Source of the DNA: Candidatus Endonucleibacter sp. (ex Gigantidas childressi)
GTDB taxonomy: Bacteria > Pseudomonadota > Gammaproteobacteria > Pseudomonadales > Endozoicomonadaceae
Assembly (NCBI GenBank): GCA_030674875.1
Contig: JASXSU010000003.1
Location: 372,001-436,000, forward strand
DNA length: 64,000 nt
Direction: 5' to 3'
The notes under the pieces are model-generated. The model ran no database searches and was not told the DNA's origin. It was given only the letters and a program-made list of their open reading frames with translations. Every line of letters begins with the position of its first letter. Positions within the stretch are counted from its first letter, which is position 1. Both the position numbers and the translations under genes were made by a program. Below are positions 27,083-37,042 of the stretch, piece after piece.

Positions 27083-27744
27083 GCGAAATCAAATTCCAAG
27101 TGCATCACAGCTTAAGCTGCTAACGCATCCCTGTGTTCACCCATTATCAGGGCGGGTGTTTTGAAATTCAAATCTTTTCTTGGCCGAGAATTAAGGCGCA
27201 TAAATGCTCGCTTCACCTCTATCTGACCGACCTTTTTGAAGTCTGTATTCTTTGGGAAATATTGTCGTAGCAAGCCATTGGTGTTCTCATTTAAGCCTCG
27301 CTCCCAAAAGCTGTAGTGGTGCGCAAAGTAAACCTCAGCCGATAATGCTTGGCTAATTTTTTCATGGTACGAAAACTCTTTCCCGTTGTCAGCCGTAATG
27401 GTGTGAACAATATCCTTAAATGGGTTTAGGAAGCTGGGTGTTGCATTGGTCGCATCTGCTGCGATTTTGCTGTTCACTTGGGCTGAGGCCGTGTGCTTCG
27501 TGACCAGATCGACGATAGTTACCAAAGCCCCGCTATGCCCTTTGCCAATGACGGTATCAATCTACCAGTCTCCGATACGCGATTTATCGTCAACGATCTC
27601 TGGGCGATCATCGTTGTTCGTAAGCCAGTTATTGGTAAGTTATCGTCATCACTTCATCTCTTGCCGGAGAAAAGGGTAGGAGCTTGCCTTCAGCTGGCCC
27701 TTTCTTCTACTTAGTCAAGTGATGCACTTCATATTTGAATCCGC
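27083..27744 (-). mobile_element. IS30-type element, internal deletion
   Basis: Both ends are present (near 27083, decayed, and GAATCCGC at 27744). The minus-strand transposase keeps the C-terminal half: LVTKHTASAQVNSKIAADA, TADNGKEFSYHEK, ERGLNENTNGLLRQYFPK (frame 27112-27525). The middle of the transposase is deleted between …GGGCGATCAT and CGTTGTTCG…. Confidence 0.88.
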
Positions 27745-27748
27745 TCCT

Positions 27749-28525
27749 TTAAGAGGCGATGGTATTTATATCTACATTATCAATAATTCTAACGCCTTCT
27801 ATCACTACCGCCCCAAAACGCCTAGAATCTATTTCTCCTATATATTGCACTAGAAACCCGTCTTTTATTAAAATACCTTTTATTGTTTCATTATCTTGAT
27901 TGCTTGCCAGCAGTCGTGAGAATCTCGCTGCATCGCGCAATCCAGCTATGGATAAGCGCTTATTCCTAGAGGATAAAGGCAGACCATCAGCGTTACGTAT
28001 AGTGGGACAGCCAATAATGTCGATATTGAAAAACATTGCCTGCACCATGTCACGTACCAATAAGTACTGCTGATAATCCTTCATACCAAAGTACGCCCTA
28101 TTAGGCATGACAATCATAAACAAACGTATCAGAACGGTTAAAAGCCCACGAAAGTGCCCGGGTCTAAACTCACCCTCGAAAACTGTAGCAATTTTTCTTG
28201 AAGCATCAACATAATAAGCCATATCATCTTTATATATTTCATTAACATTAGGGGTAAATAAGATGTCTACCCCTGCTTGCTCCGCATATTTTATATCTTG
28301 ACTTATGTCACTTGGGTAGCTGGTAAGGTCATTGATATCATTAAATTGCATAGGATTACAAAAAATAGACATTACCGTAATATCATTATCTGCCATAGAC
28401 TGGTATGACAGACTAAGATGCCCCTCATGCAACCCGCCTAAAGTTGGAACAAATCCAACATTTGGTCTGTAATTTAGGTGCTTTCTAATACGCTGCATCT
28501 CGGCAACTTTAATTATTATTTCCAC
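27749..28525 (-). CDS. panC: Pantothenate synthetase
   Basis: 258 residues, shorter than the 283 of E. coli. Condenses pantoate and beta-alanine with ATP. Motifs: FVPTLGGLHEGHLSL, SIFCNPMQFND, RPGHFRGLLTVL, YFGMKDYQQY and ADGLPLSSRNKRLS. Several positions depart from the consensus (FVPTMGALH, FGEKD), notably methionine where glutamate is usual in the KD-containing motif, so efficiency may be altered. It starts with GTG 11 bases behind panB, hence an operon. An IS30-type element abuts its 3' end. Confidence 0.93.
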   Translation of the reverse strand: MEIIIKVAEMQRIRKHLNYRPNVGFVPTLGGLHEGHLSLSYQSMADNDITVMSIFCNPMQFNDINDLTSYPSDISQDIKYAEQAGVDILFTPNVNEIYKDDMAYYVDASRKIATVFEGEFRPGHFRGLLTVLIRLFMIVMPNRAYFGMKDYQQYLLVRDMVQAMFFNIDIIGCPTIRNADGLPLSSRNKRLSIAGLRDAARFSRLLASNQDNETIKGILIKDGFLVQYIGEIDSRRFGAVVIEGVRIIDNVDINTIAS

Positions 28526-28536
28526 ACAAGCCTACA

Positions 28537-29325
28537 TTAGAAAGAATGTTCTGCGGTTGGGAATCTACGCTCTAACACATCATCACAAAATGTATTTACT
28601 GCCTCAGATATTGAGTGTTCAAGATTATTATATTGTTTTACAAATTTCATTGCATGCCCAGAATTCACGCCCAATATGTCGTGCAACACTAAAACCTGCC
28701 CCAAGGGGCTAGATCCAGCGCCAATACCTATAATCGGCACATCAACACTATTGCAGACCTTATCCGCACATTGACTGGATACACATTCTAACACAATCGC
28801 AAAACATCCTAATTCCTGCAGTTTCATCGCATCACATATAAATTTTTCACTTTGCTCATTATCGCGACCTTGTACACGCCACCCCCCAATAGTATTTATA
28901 TACTGAGGCATCAGTCCTATATGCCCCATAACTGGGATGCCTGATTGAACAATATGCTTAATGATATCTTCATGTCCATCTACGCCTTCAATTTTCACTG
29001 CCTGCGCGCCATTATGCATTAACCTGCCAACAGTGTTCATGGCATGCTTCAAACCTTTACGCGTGGACAAAAAAGGCATGTCAGAAATTAAAAATTTATC
29101 AGATAGCCCCTTTGATACTGCCCCCACATGCATCGCCATCATTTCTTCTGTAACACCCACAGTATTTTTCATTCCATAGACAACCATTCCTAAGCTATCA
29201 CCAACTAGCACACAATCTATGTTGGAGGATGAAAGTATACGCGCGCTCCAATAATCATAACAGGTAGTCATGGTGATCGGCCGCCCATTGGAGCTATGCT
29301 CTAAAAAATTTAAAATATTCTTCAT
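28537..29325 (-). CDS. panB: 3-methyl-2-oxobutanoate hydroxymethyltransferase
   Basis: 262 residues (E. coli 264). Transfers a hydroxymethyl group from methylene-THF to ketoisovalerate, the first committed step to pantothenate. Motifs: DCVLVGDSLGMVVYG (metal and substrate site), GHIGLMPQ, VPIIGIGAGSSPLGQVLV and HDILG. First gene of panB-panC. Neither panD nor panE is in the window. Confidence 0.96.
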   Translation of the reverse strand: MKNILNFLEHSSNGRPITMTTCYDYWSARILSSSNIDCVLVGDSLGMVVYGMKNTVGVTEEMMAMHVGAVSKGLSDKFLISDMPFLSTRKGLKHAMNTVGRLMHNGAQAVKIEGVDGHEDIIKHIVQSGIPVMGHIGLMPQYINTIGGWRVQGRDNEQSEKFICDAMKLQELGCFAIVLECVSSQCADKVCNSVDVPIIGIGAGSSPLGQVLVLHDILGVNSGHAMKFVKQYNNLEHSISEAVNTFCDDVLERRFPTAEHSF

Positions 29326-29384
29326 AACAACTAATATAGATACGCGCTTTCTAGTAATAAGGATAATTTAATCATACCTGTCTC

Positions 29385-29497
29385 CTTGACTGTGTGGGGG
29401 TTGCTGCCTGCTCTCTCCAGCCACCTGTTGCTCGCAGGCTCACGGGTGGGTTAGTTTTTCGCCTACCCCAAAACACCTCCAATGGTAACAGGCATTA
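29385..29497. repeat. ERIC-like repeat, variant form, between panB and prc
   Basis: Inverse orientation: GTGTGGGGGTTGCTGCCTGC, then TCGCAGGCTCACGGG, then ACACCTCCAATGGTAACAG. Confidence 0.65.
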
Positions 29498-29542
29498 TTC
29501 ATATGGATCATGCCTGTTTAATTAACGGCGAAGTATAGCGCC

Positions 29543-31672
29543 TCAACCTTTTTCTCGACCAATCTTACGATTTTCCTTGGATTTCATGGCATTTTGCTGC
29601 GAAATAAAGTCTGATAAAATAATGCCTGCTTCAGTTAAAAACGCGTCAGGTTTCTCTGTATCTTTCTTTTTACTGGTTAGGTTTTCTTCGCTTTCTTCAA
29701 GATCGTCTAGGTTCTTCAGTAGAGGCTCTCCGCGCGCTTTTCTTAGCTTGTTTTCAATGGCCAGTCTTGTGCTGCGCATGGTATCTAACTCAAGCTTCCT
29801 CTTGGCTTGATTTAAGGAGACTATATCTTGGCTCTCAAAGTTGGCAAGATATTCTTTTACCTCTTTCAGATAAACGAAATCAGGATGAAGGATGACCCTT
29901 TTTTGATGATCTGTCTTGAGTTTGTCAATATAAGGATGCAGGTTGGCATAGGTACTGTAGCTAACAGCTGGTATGGTGTCCCACGGTAGGGCATCAGGCA
30001 GTGTGCTTTCACCAATATCTTTGCTGTTATAGAGAGAAGGAAACTCTATATCAGGGAAAATACCCTGGTTTTGAGTGCTTTTACCAGAAATTCGGTAAAA
30101 TTTTGCAAGAGTAAGCTTGAGCTGACCATGGTTGAGCTGCTGTATGCTTTGTACAGTCCCTTTACCATAAGTTTGACTACCAATGACCAGCGCCCTTCCG
30201 TAGTCCTGCATGGCACCAGAAAATATTTCTGATGCTGACGCACTCAGGCGATCAATCATTACTACCAGAGGTCCTTTGTAAAGCTGTTTTGAGTTATTGG
30301 CCTGCTGTTTCTCGATTCTGCCATGGTTGTCACGAACAAGAACCGTAGGACCTTGGTTAATAAACAATCCGATTAAGTCATTAGCCTCTTGAAGTGACCC
30401 TCCACCATTCCCTCTTAGGTCCATAATTAGGCCGTCAACTTTTTCTTTTTGTAGCTCTATTAGCAGTCGTCTCACATCTCTGGTAGTGCTCTTGTAATTG
30501 ATATCACCAGTTTGGGCTGCCTTGAAATCAATATAAAACGTAGGAAGATGAATAATTCCAATTTTTTGTTTTTTGTCATTATGGGTTATATCAATAACCT
30601 TGCTGCTGGCATCTTGCTCATCCAGCTTGACTTTGTCTCTAACAATTTCGTAAATACGGGTACTGCCATCTTTGCTGATACTAGGAATGACTTCAAGGCG
30701 TACTAAGGTGTTTTTGGGGCCTCTGATCAGTTTAACTGTTTCATCCAGACGCATACCAACTACATCATTGAGTCTTCCGGATTTACCTTGGCCAACACCA
30801 ATGATTTTATCTCCCGGTTTTAGTTGCCCTGCTTTTTCTGCAGGACCACCGGTAACAATACTGACAACTTTAGTGTATTCGTCTTCAGTCTGAAGCACGG
30901 CACCAATGCCTTCAAGGGAGAGGCTCATATTAATATCAAAATTTTCAGCCGTTTGTGGTGAGAAATACTGAGTGTGGGGGTCATAGATGCCTGTAAAGGA
31001 ATTAATGTAAATCTGGAATGCATCTTCACTTGTGCTCTGATGCAGACGCCTAAGTAAATTTGTATTGCGCAGATTCAACTGAGTCATTATTTCTTTGTCT
31101 GTTTTATTATTTAGCCTTAGGTTTAGCACGCTGTCCTTTAGTTGTTTTCGCCATAGGTCATGTTGTGCCTTAGTGTTTTTTAACCACTTTTCTGTCTTGC
31201 GATCAATTATCAGCTCTTCATTGGCTTTAAAGTTTAGGGAGTCAAGCCCAGCTTTTAACTTGTCAAGCATGTAGCGACACCTTTCCTCGGATCTTTTCCT
31301 GTGCTGATTAAAAATATTGAAGGCTGGTTTTAAGTCACCACTTCTTAAGAGTGTATCCAATTTCTCCCGAAAAGGTAGAAAGCTCTCTATATCTTGCTGA
31401 ATAAAAAAACTACGATTAGGGTCTAGTCGTTCAAGGTAGCGATCAAAGATTTTTTCTGCGCTCTCATGTCCAAGGTTGACCTTTCGATAGTGGTTTGCCT
31501 TAAGCATTTGTACGATATTAACACTAGCAATGGCTTGTTGTAGGCTGGGTTTTAGCTCGGGTACAGGTTTGCTTATATCCTGATCTACGGCAATAGCAGG
31601 TGAGAAAAAAAGCATACAAGAGGAAAATAGCACCAAAGCAATATTTAGGTTAGGCTGCGTAGGTGATCTCAT
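29543..31672 (-). CDS. prc: Tail-specific (C-terminal processing) protease Prc
   Basis: 709 residues (E. coli 682), peptidase family S41A. Signal peptide to about residue 28 (…FSPAIAV). The N-terminal helical domain is followed by a PDZ domain near 250-320 (LSLEGIGAVLQ, GGPAEKAGQLKPGDKIIGVG) and the protease core with DLRGNGGGSLQEA. The catalytic serine and lysine are S479 (SASASEIF) and K504 (TYGKGTVQ). A charged C-terminal helical domain follows. It degrades periplasmic proteins and trims endopeptidases in peptidoglycan turnover. Monocistronic. Confidence 0.97.
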   Translation of the reverse strand: MRSPTQPNLNIALVLFSSCMLFFSPAIAVDQDISKPVPELKPSLQQAIASVNIVQMLKANHYRKVNLGHESAEKIFDRYLERLDPNRSFFIQQDIESFLPFREKLDTLLRSGDLKPAFNIFNQHRKRSEERCRYMLDKLKAGLDSLNFKANEELIIDRKTEKWLKNTKAQHDLWRKQLKDSVLNLRLNNKTDKEIMTQLNLRNTNLLRRLHQSTSEDAFQIYINSFTGIYDPHTQYFSPQTAENFDINMSLSLEGIGAVLQTEDEYTKVVSIVTGGPAEKAGQLKPGDKIIGVGQGKSGRLNDVVGMRLDETVKLIRGPKNTLVRLEVIPSISKDGSTRIYEIVRDKVKLDEQDASSKVIDITHNDKKQKIGIIHLPTFYIDFKAAQTGDINYKSTTRDVRRLLIELQKEKVDGLIMDLRGNGGGSLQEANDLIGLFINQGPTVLVRDNHGRIEKQQANNSKQLYKGPLVVMIDRLSASASEIFSGAMQDYGRALVIGSQTYGKGTVQSIQQLNHGQLKLTLAKFYRISGKSTQNQGIFPDIEFPSLYNSKDIGESTLPDALPWDTIPAVSYSTYANLHPYIDKLKTDHQKRVILHPDFVYLKEVKEYLANFESQDIVSLNQAKRKLELDTMRSTRLAIENKLRKARGEPLLKNLDDLEESEENLTSKKKDTEKPDAFLTEAGIILSDFISQQNAMKSKENRKIGREKG

Positions 31673-32414
31673 CGGTATGGATGCTCCGTGTCACAATGGC
31701 TGTATGAATCTATTATCACAAATTATCACTCGAATCTCTGTACAGTACAGTAAGTTGTGATGTTATATAGTTTGTATAAGATTACAGTTAGTTAGTAGCT
31801 ATGCGTAGTAGTTTGCCAACGTCTGTAGGAAACATCAACTTATATGATTACAGATTGGAAAATACAATGATCTGACATGGAAATAATTGTGTGTTTTTTT
31901 TAGGTTACCGTTTTAAGCTGCTGTGCATGATTTGGTTTCTCCTAACTATACCCACGATCATTGAAGATACTTTATTTTGACGCTGTTTTTCTACATTATC
32001 TGTTCATGCCAAAAATAACTCTGGTCTCTCAGCAACAAAATTGGTGCCTCATTGATCAGCAGAATGGTATCACCTCGACAAAAAGCTACCAACGTTTTTT
32101 AAAAAAGGAGAGACCTCAGTATAATCAACGACTTTGGTCACGGTAATTGAACTTTCCAAGTTTTGTCAGCCATTACGAAGCTTTCTATGGCGTTGAACAT
32201 AAAATAATTTGTTTTATACACTGATTTTAGTGCTTCGGACTGATTTTTAACGTACCTATCCTGTATAGCATGGTTTTGACACACCATAGAGCACCAAAAA
32301 CTTAGTACCTTTGCGAATGCTCGCCGCAATAGCGGCCAGCCCATAAATTGTCGCATTTTTGCATGCCGATATTTTACCAGAATATAATCGTCTTAGTTGA
32401 GTTATGCTGAGGTC
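31673..32414. other. Intergenic stretch with an IS630-like fragment
   Basis: Bases 31945-32045 on the plus strand repeat the IS630-like/MITE 5' end (TATACCCACGATCATTGAAG, then codons for FMPKITLVSQQQ) before diverging. The stretch 32050-32400 gives no recognisable frame. The upstream region of prc holds no clear promoter. Confidence 0.5.
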
Positions 32415-33704
32415 TCAAGGAAGTTCGTTGAGCTGAAAAAACAACTCGAATACTTTAGTTAGTTCAAATGCATCTTTTGATCCAGCTAACTCTCTAATTG
32501 AATGCATGGCAAAGGTTGGTAGGCCTACGTCCAATGTACGCACGCCTAACTCTCCCGCAACCAAAGGGCCTATAGTGCTACCACAAGCCATGTCGGACCG
32601 GACAACAAAATACTGAACTTCGGCATTAGCTTTTCTACTAAGCATTTTAAATACACTGGCAGTTTCATCATTGGTTGCATAACGAAGGTTGGCGTTGGTT
32701 TTTAGAACTGTACCCTTATTAATCAGTGGGCCATGATTACTATCATGACGGTCACTGAAGTTGGGATGAATAGCATGGGCGTTATCGGTAGAAATCATCA
32801 TGGAACGGCTCATTGTTTGGGCTAGATACTCATTTTTGTCTATGATTCTTTTTAACACATCTTTCAAAAATGGGCCTTGAGCTCCCACTGCTGATAAACT
32901 ACCGACTTCCTCATGGTCATTGCAGACAAGGAGGGCAGTAGCGTCTCCTTGTTCGTGTTGTACTAGGGCTTGAAGGCCTACAAAACAACTGAGGAGATTA
33001 TCTAGGCGCGCACTGGCAATAAAGTCTTCGCGCATACCTATAATGGCTGGGCGATTGGTGTCATAAAATGACAGGTCATACTCTAATACTTCTTGACAGT
33101 TGTGGTGTCCTTTATTGATTAAATGCTCTTTTAATATATCTCGAAAATGGGCCTTTTCATTTTTAGCGAGCTGAAACAATATCGGTGGAATATCAGTCTG
33201 AGGGTCTATAGAGTGCTTATTATTAACTCCACGATTAAGGTGAATGGCAAGGCTTGGTATGATTGCAATAGGTTTTTCAAAATTTATTAATTGGCTTTTC
33301 AGAGTATTATCATCTGATAGATATTGAACCCTGCCCGCCAAAGACAAGTCTCGATCAAACCATGGGTTAAGCAGTGCGCCACCGTAGACTTCAACGCCTA
33401 ATTGAAGATAATTATATTTACTTATTTCTGGCATAGGCTTTACTTTTAGACAAGGAGAATCTGTATGGGTGCCCACCATACGAAATCCTTTGTTTGCATT
33501 ACCTAAGCAAAATGCAACAATGGAGGTTTCATTACGAGTTACATAATAGCGACCGCCAGCCTTAGGGAACCAAGTTTTATTTTCAGGAAGCTTTTTAAAA
33601 CCATTATCTTCAAGCTTCTTACTCATGTTCTGTACTGCGTGATAGGGGGTAGGTGATGCGTGAAGAAAATCAGTCAAATGGTTGTTGAACTGTTTTTGAT
33701 TCAT
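32415..33704 (-). CDS. apeB: M18-family aminopeptidase
   Basis: 429 residues, the usual length for bacterial M18 (aspartyl aminopeptidase-like) enzymes. A dinuclear-zinc exopeptidase of the cytoplasm. Zinc and catalytic motifs: VGTHTDSPCLKVKP, SARLDNLLSCF, CNDHEEVGSLSA, MISTDNAHAIHPNF and a late CGSTIGP…MHSIRE. Nothing unusual. Confidence 0.95.
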   Translation of the reverse strand: MNQKQFNNHLTDFLHASPTPYHAVQNMSKKLEDNGFKKLPENKTWFPKAGGRYYVTRNETSIVAFCLGNANKGFRMVGTHTDSPCLKVKPMPEISKYNYLQLGVEVYGGALLNPWFDRDLSLAGRVQYLSDDNTLKSQLINFEKPIAIIPSLAIHLNRGVNNKHSIDPQTDIPPILFQLAKNEKAHFRDILKEHLINKGHHNCQEVLEYDLSFYDTNRPAIIGMREDFIASARLDNLLSCFVGLQALVQHEQGDATALLVCNDHEEVGSLSAVGAQGPFLKDVLKRIIDKNEYLAQTMSRSMMISTDNAHAIHPNFSDRHDSNHGPLINKGTVLKTNANLRYATNDETASVFKMLSRKANAEVQYFVVRSDMACGSTIGPLVAGELGVRTLDVGLPTFAMHSIRELAGSKDAFELTKVFELFFQLNELP

Positions 33705-33978
33705 TGGGGCCTTCTAATAGTTAATATTTGTGCTTTATAATATAAACTAACAAATTTATCGTAGCGGCACGATTGTGTTGTGGGTACGCAGTTTGAGGTA
33801 ATACTTAACCTTGTTGGTGGGTGTGTGTTGTAAGTATTGAGATAAAATCATTGGTATAATGCATTGTACCCGATACCGTTTGCGGCAATTATCAAAGTTA
33901 ATGGTGTTTTGTCAAAGTCGAAGCTAGTATGCGTGCTCATACTTAATAAGTAACACTCTATCTATGCAGAAATAGGGC
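33705..33978. other. Spacer between apeB and minE
   Basis: AT-rich, with no repeat or gene recognised. Confidence 0.4.
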
Positions 33979-34248
33979 TTATTCATTTTCAGGCAGCTGA
34001 ACATTAACTTCCAAAACTGAGCAGTCCCCTTCGCAGTCTAACCGAATATTAATATTCTCTTGGTCAACAGTGATATATTGCCTAATTACGTTTAGGATGT
34101 CTTCCTGCATGGCCGGTAAAAAACTGTGCCCTTTACGATTCACTCTTTCATGAGCAACAATTATTTGTAACCGCTCTTTAGCTATAGCTGCACTGCTGTC
34201 AGATCTATTGTTATCATTTGGTGTGCGAAAAAATTGCATAAGATTCAC
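33979..34248 (-). CDS. minE: Cell division topological specificity factor MinE
   Basis: 89 residues. The N-terminal MinD-activating segment (AKERLQIIVAHERVN) is followed by the dimerisation beta domain (MQEDILNVIRQYITVDQENI). MinE stimulates the MinD ATPase and drives pole-to-pole oscillation. Its start overlaps the end of minD by four bases. Confidence 0.96.
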   Translation of the reverse strand: MNLMQFFRTPNDNNRSDSSAAIAKERLQIIVAHERVNRKGHSFLPAMQEDILNVIRQYITVDQENINIRLDCEGDCSVLEVNVQLPENE

Positions 34249-35060
34249 GTGCGCCCTCCAAACATCCTTTCGAGCAAACCGGGCTTGGATGACTCAAGAA
34301 AGCGATGAGGAAGGCTTTCGCCAAGATACCTGCATACCATATCTTTGTAAGCCTGTCCTGGGATTGTCTCTGACTGATGAATAATAGGAATACCTTGGTT
34401 GGATGCTTTTAGTACACACCCTGATTCGGGTATAACCCCAAGTAATGGTATCGCAAGAATTTCTTCAACATCATTAACATTTAGCATATCTCCACATTCT
34501 ACACGGTTTGGGTTGTAGCGGGTCAGGAGTAAATGTTCTTTTATGGGCTCCATTTTTTTCTCCGCTCGCTGAGACTTGCTTTGTAAAATGCCTAGTATGC
34601 GGTCAGAATCGCGAACCGATGATACTTCGGGGTTTGTTGTTATAATCGCTTCATCCGCAAAATAGAGTGCCATTTGTGCACCATATTCGATGCCTGCTGG
34701 AGAGTCGCAGATAATGTAATCAAAATCTTTTGCCAAGTCATCCAAGACTTTTCCGACACCTTCTTTTGTAAGGGAGTCTTTGTCGCGAGTTTGTGACGCA
34801 GGCAAAATCGATAAGTTTTCTGTATGCTTATCTCTAATGAGAGCTTGGTGTAGAGCTGCCTCGCCATTTATAACATTAACAAGGTCATACACAACTCGTC
34901 GCTCGCATCCCATAATTAAATCGAGATTACGAAGGCCGACATCAAAATCTACCACAACTGTTGAATGCCCTTGTAGGGCTAGGCCTGATGAAAATGAAGC
35001 GCTAGTTGTGGTTTTACCGACGCCACCTTTGCCGGAGGTCACTACGATAATTCGAGCCAA
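34245..35060 (-). CDS. minD: Septum-site determining ATPase MinD
   Basis: 271 residues. Deviant Walker A GKGGVGKTTTSASF at residues 10-23, DFDVGLRNLDLIMGCE, the switch ICDSPAGIEYGA, and a C-terminal amphipathic membrane helix (LLERMFGG). Recruits MinC to the membrane. Separated from minC by an ERIC-like repeat instead of the short gap usual in this operon. Confidence 0.98.
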   Translation of the reverse strand: MARIIVVTSGKGGVGKTTTSASFSSGLALQGHSTVVVDFDVGLRNLDLIMGCERRVVYDLVNVINGEAALHQALIRDKHTENLSILPASQTRDKDSLTKEGVGKVLDDLAKDFDYIICDSPAGIEYGAQMALYFADEAIITTNPEVSSVRDSDRILGILQSKSQRAEKKMEPIKEHLLLTRYNPNRVECGDMLNVNDVEEILAIPLLGVIPESGCVLKASNQGIPIIHQSETIPGQAYKDMVCRYLGESLPHRFLESSKPGLLERMFGGRT

Positions 35061-35093
35061 ATTTGGTACCTACTTATTATTGAAGGAAGGTGT

Positions 35094-35222
35094 TATACCC
35101 GTTACCATTGAAGGTAAGGGTAGGCGACAAACGAAGGAATCCCCACGAGCCTACGAGTAGTAGGTGATTGGGGTGAGTGAAAGTAGTCAACACCCACACC
35201 TTCAAGGGTATTGAGTATATAG
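35094..35222. repeat. ERIC-like repeat between minC and minD
   Basis: TTATACCCGTTACCATTGAAGG on the left, CCTACGAGTAGTAGGTGATTGGG in the middle, and ACACCTTCAAGGGTATTGAG on the right. It is the best-preserved example of the variant form. Transcribed as part of the operon it could fold into a long hairpin between the two cistrons. Confidence 0.85.
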
Positions 35223-35230
35223 AGTATTTA

Positions 35231-36016
35231 TTAAAGTTCTTTCATGTGCAAGCAGTGATCAATGAGGCTAATCAATACACTTTTGCTCCAATGTAATTTA
35301 TCAGAGTGGGCAGGTAGCTTGTATTGCCCACATATGGAAATTAGTTCTGCCTCAAACTGACGACAAAGTATTCTAGCATTCTGATTGCCGTTGATTCCGG
35401 CAAGAGCTCTGCCCCTTAAATGACCATAAACATGAATATTACCGACAGCAAGCAGTTCAGACCCCTCGCTAACGGAACCTAGCACTATGAGGTCTCCTAC
35501 AGAGTGCACCTGCTGTCCAGACCTAACTGGCTTTTCAATAATTTTAGATTCAGCCACAGTAACGTGTTTTTCTTTCTCAAAATACCAGTCATAGTTATGG
35601 GTTGGAGGCTGATTTCTTTTGATTTTGATAACATTGGCGGAAGCTGTATCGTCATGACCATTGTCATCTTCTATATTTGATTTACAGGAAGGTATCCACG
35701 CTATATTATTGGCAGACGCATCTTTGCGGTGGATACCTGTCCCGCCTCTTACAGCGATAAGCACTATGCCAAATTCATGCATAAGATGGCGAAGCGCAAA
35801 CATATCAAAATAATTTTTTCCTCGTCCCAGTTTTTCCAAGGCAACTACGACAGGTGTTTGCTGAAAAAAGTTAGGAGCTTTTCGGATCATTATTTGCAGT
35901 TGCTGTCTTATTAAGGAAATATCTCCTACATGCAATTCCAGAGTAGTCAGTGTATAAATGCCACTCTTCATTTGAAAGGCCTTGGCAGAACTGAGAGACT
36001 GGAGGTCTAGAGTCAT
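35231..36016 (-). CDS. minC: Septum-site determining protein MinC
   Basis: 261 residues (E. coli 231). The N-terminal FtsZ-antagonist domain (LHVGDISLIRQQLQIMIRKA, VVVALEKLG) is joined by a charged linker to the C-terminal beta-helix that binds MinD (RSGQQVHSVGDLIVLGSVSE, GNIHVYGHLRGRALAGINGN). The longer linker (about residues 115-160) explains the extra length. First gene of minC-minD-minE, divergent from the acyltransferase. Confidence 0.96.
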   Translation of the reverse strand: MTLDLQSLSSAKAFQMKSGIYTLTTLELHVGDISLIRQQLQIMIRKAPNFFQQTPVVVALEKLGRGKNYFDMFALRHLMHEFGIVLIAVRGGTGIHRKDASANNIAWIPSCKSNIEDDNGHDDTASANVIKIKRNQPPTHNYDWYFEKEKHVTVAESKIIEKPVRSGQQVHSVGDLIVLGSVSEGSELLAVGNIHVYGHLRGRALAGINGNQNARILCRQFEAELISICGQYKLPAHSDKLHWSKSVLISLIDHCLHMKEL

Positions 36017-36094
36017 GTATCACCGACTTCTCATAAAATTAAATGTAAAAGCCTAAAGAAGTAGTCGCTGATGTACAAGAGATAATGATAGAAC

Positions 36095-37039
36095 ATGTTA
36101 AAAGATCATTCAAACAAAACACAAGAAGACTTTTTTAAATGGTCTTTTCTTTACCCTAGATACTGGATTACTTGGCTTGGGTTGGGATTAAGTGTGCTGC
36201 CTGTTCTTTTGCCTTATGGAGTAATCTTGCGTATTGGTAAGGGGTGTGGTTGGTTATTATTAAAGTTGGCTCATTCCCGTGTGCATATTGCTAGAGTTAA
36301 CCTGAAATTGTGCTTCCCAGAAATGCACAATGATGAAATAGATCAACTCCTCAGGGCTAATTTTCAATCAGTGGGAATTGGTTTGATGGAGGTGGCTATG
36401 GCTTGGTGGTGGCCTAAAAAAAGATTAGAAAAGAAAGTGCATTTTGAAGGTATAGAGCATTTGCTTCAGGACACACGGGGCAGGGGGACGATACTACTCA
36501 TTTCCCACTTCACTACGATTGAACTAGCAGGTGCTATGATTGCTCTAAAACATAGTATTAATGCAACTTACCGAGAGCATAAAAATCAAGTTTTTGAGTA
36601 TATGCAGAGACGACAGCGTTTGCGTTATGATAGCAATAGCCGCTTATTAGGGCGGAGAGACATACGGGGAATGTTGCGAGTGTTGAGAGCCGGGGGAACT
36701 GTCTGGTATGCTCCGGATCAAGACTACGGTAAAAACCACAGTGTGTTTGCACGTTTTTTTAATATTGAAGCTGCTACTGTAACTGGCACTTCTAGGTTGG
36801 CGAGCATAGGTAAAGCCAGGGTTGTGCCAATGGTTGTTACTCGTTTACCTGGTGCAGCAGGTTATTCTCTCAAAGTTTATAAGCCGTGGCAGGACTTTCC
36901 GAAAAATGATGACTTGGTTGATGCGTGCTATGTTAATCTCTTTATTGAAGAAAGAGTAAGGGAGAACCCAGAGCAATATATGTGGCTACACCGGCGCTTT
37001 AAAACACGGCCGGTTGGAGAGCGCTCGTTTTATGAATAA
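36095..37039 (+). CDS. lpxL: Lipid A biosynthesis acyltransferase (LpxL type)
   Basis: 314 residues. Transfers a lauroyl-type acyl chain from ACP to the Kdo2-lipid IVA intermediate at the inner membrane. An N-terminal membrane helix (ITWLGLGLSVLPVLLPYGVI) precedes the HX4E motif HFTTIE, a YREHKNQVFE segment and the APDQDYGKNHSVFARFF motif of this family. A divergent position beside minC is also known in Pseudomonas, supporting the call. The exact acyl specificity (LpxL or a close paralogue) cannot be read from sequence. Confidence 0.92.
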   Translation: MLKDHSNKTQEDFFKWSFLYPRYWITWLGLGLSVLPVLLPYGVILRIGKGCGWLLLKLAHSRVHIARVNLKLCFPEMHNDEIDQLLRANFQSVGIGLMEVAMAWWWPKKRLEKKVHFEGIEHLLQDTRGRGTILLISHFTTIELAGAMIALKHSINATYREHKNQVFEYMQRRQRLRYDSNSRLLGRRDIRGMLRVLRAGGTVWYAPDQDYGKNHSVFARFFNIEAATVTGTSRLASIGKARVVPMVVTRLPGAAGYSLKVYKPWQDFPKNDDLVDACYVNLFIEERVRENPEQYMWLHRRFKTRPVGERSFYE

Positions 37040-37042
37040 ACC

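Noticed and set aside
29577-29810. Plus-strand ORF opposite the C-terminus of prc
   Set aside because: Shadow of a well-supported gene, serine/phenylalanine-rich from antisense lysine and glutamate codons.
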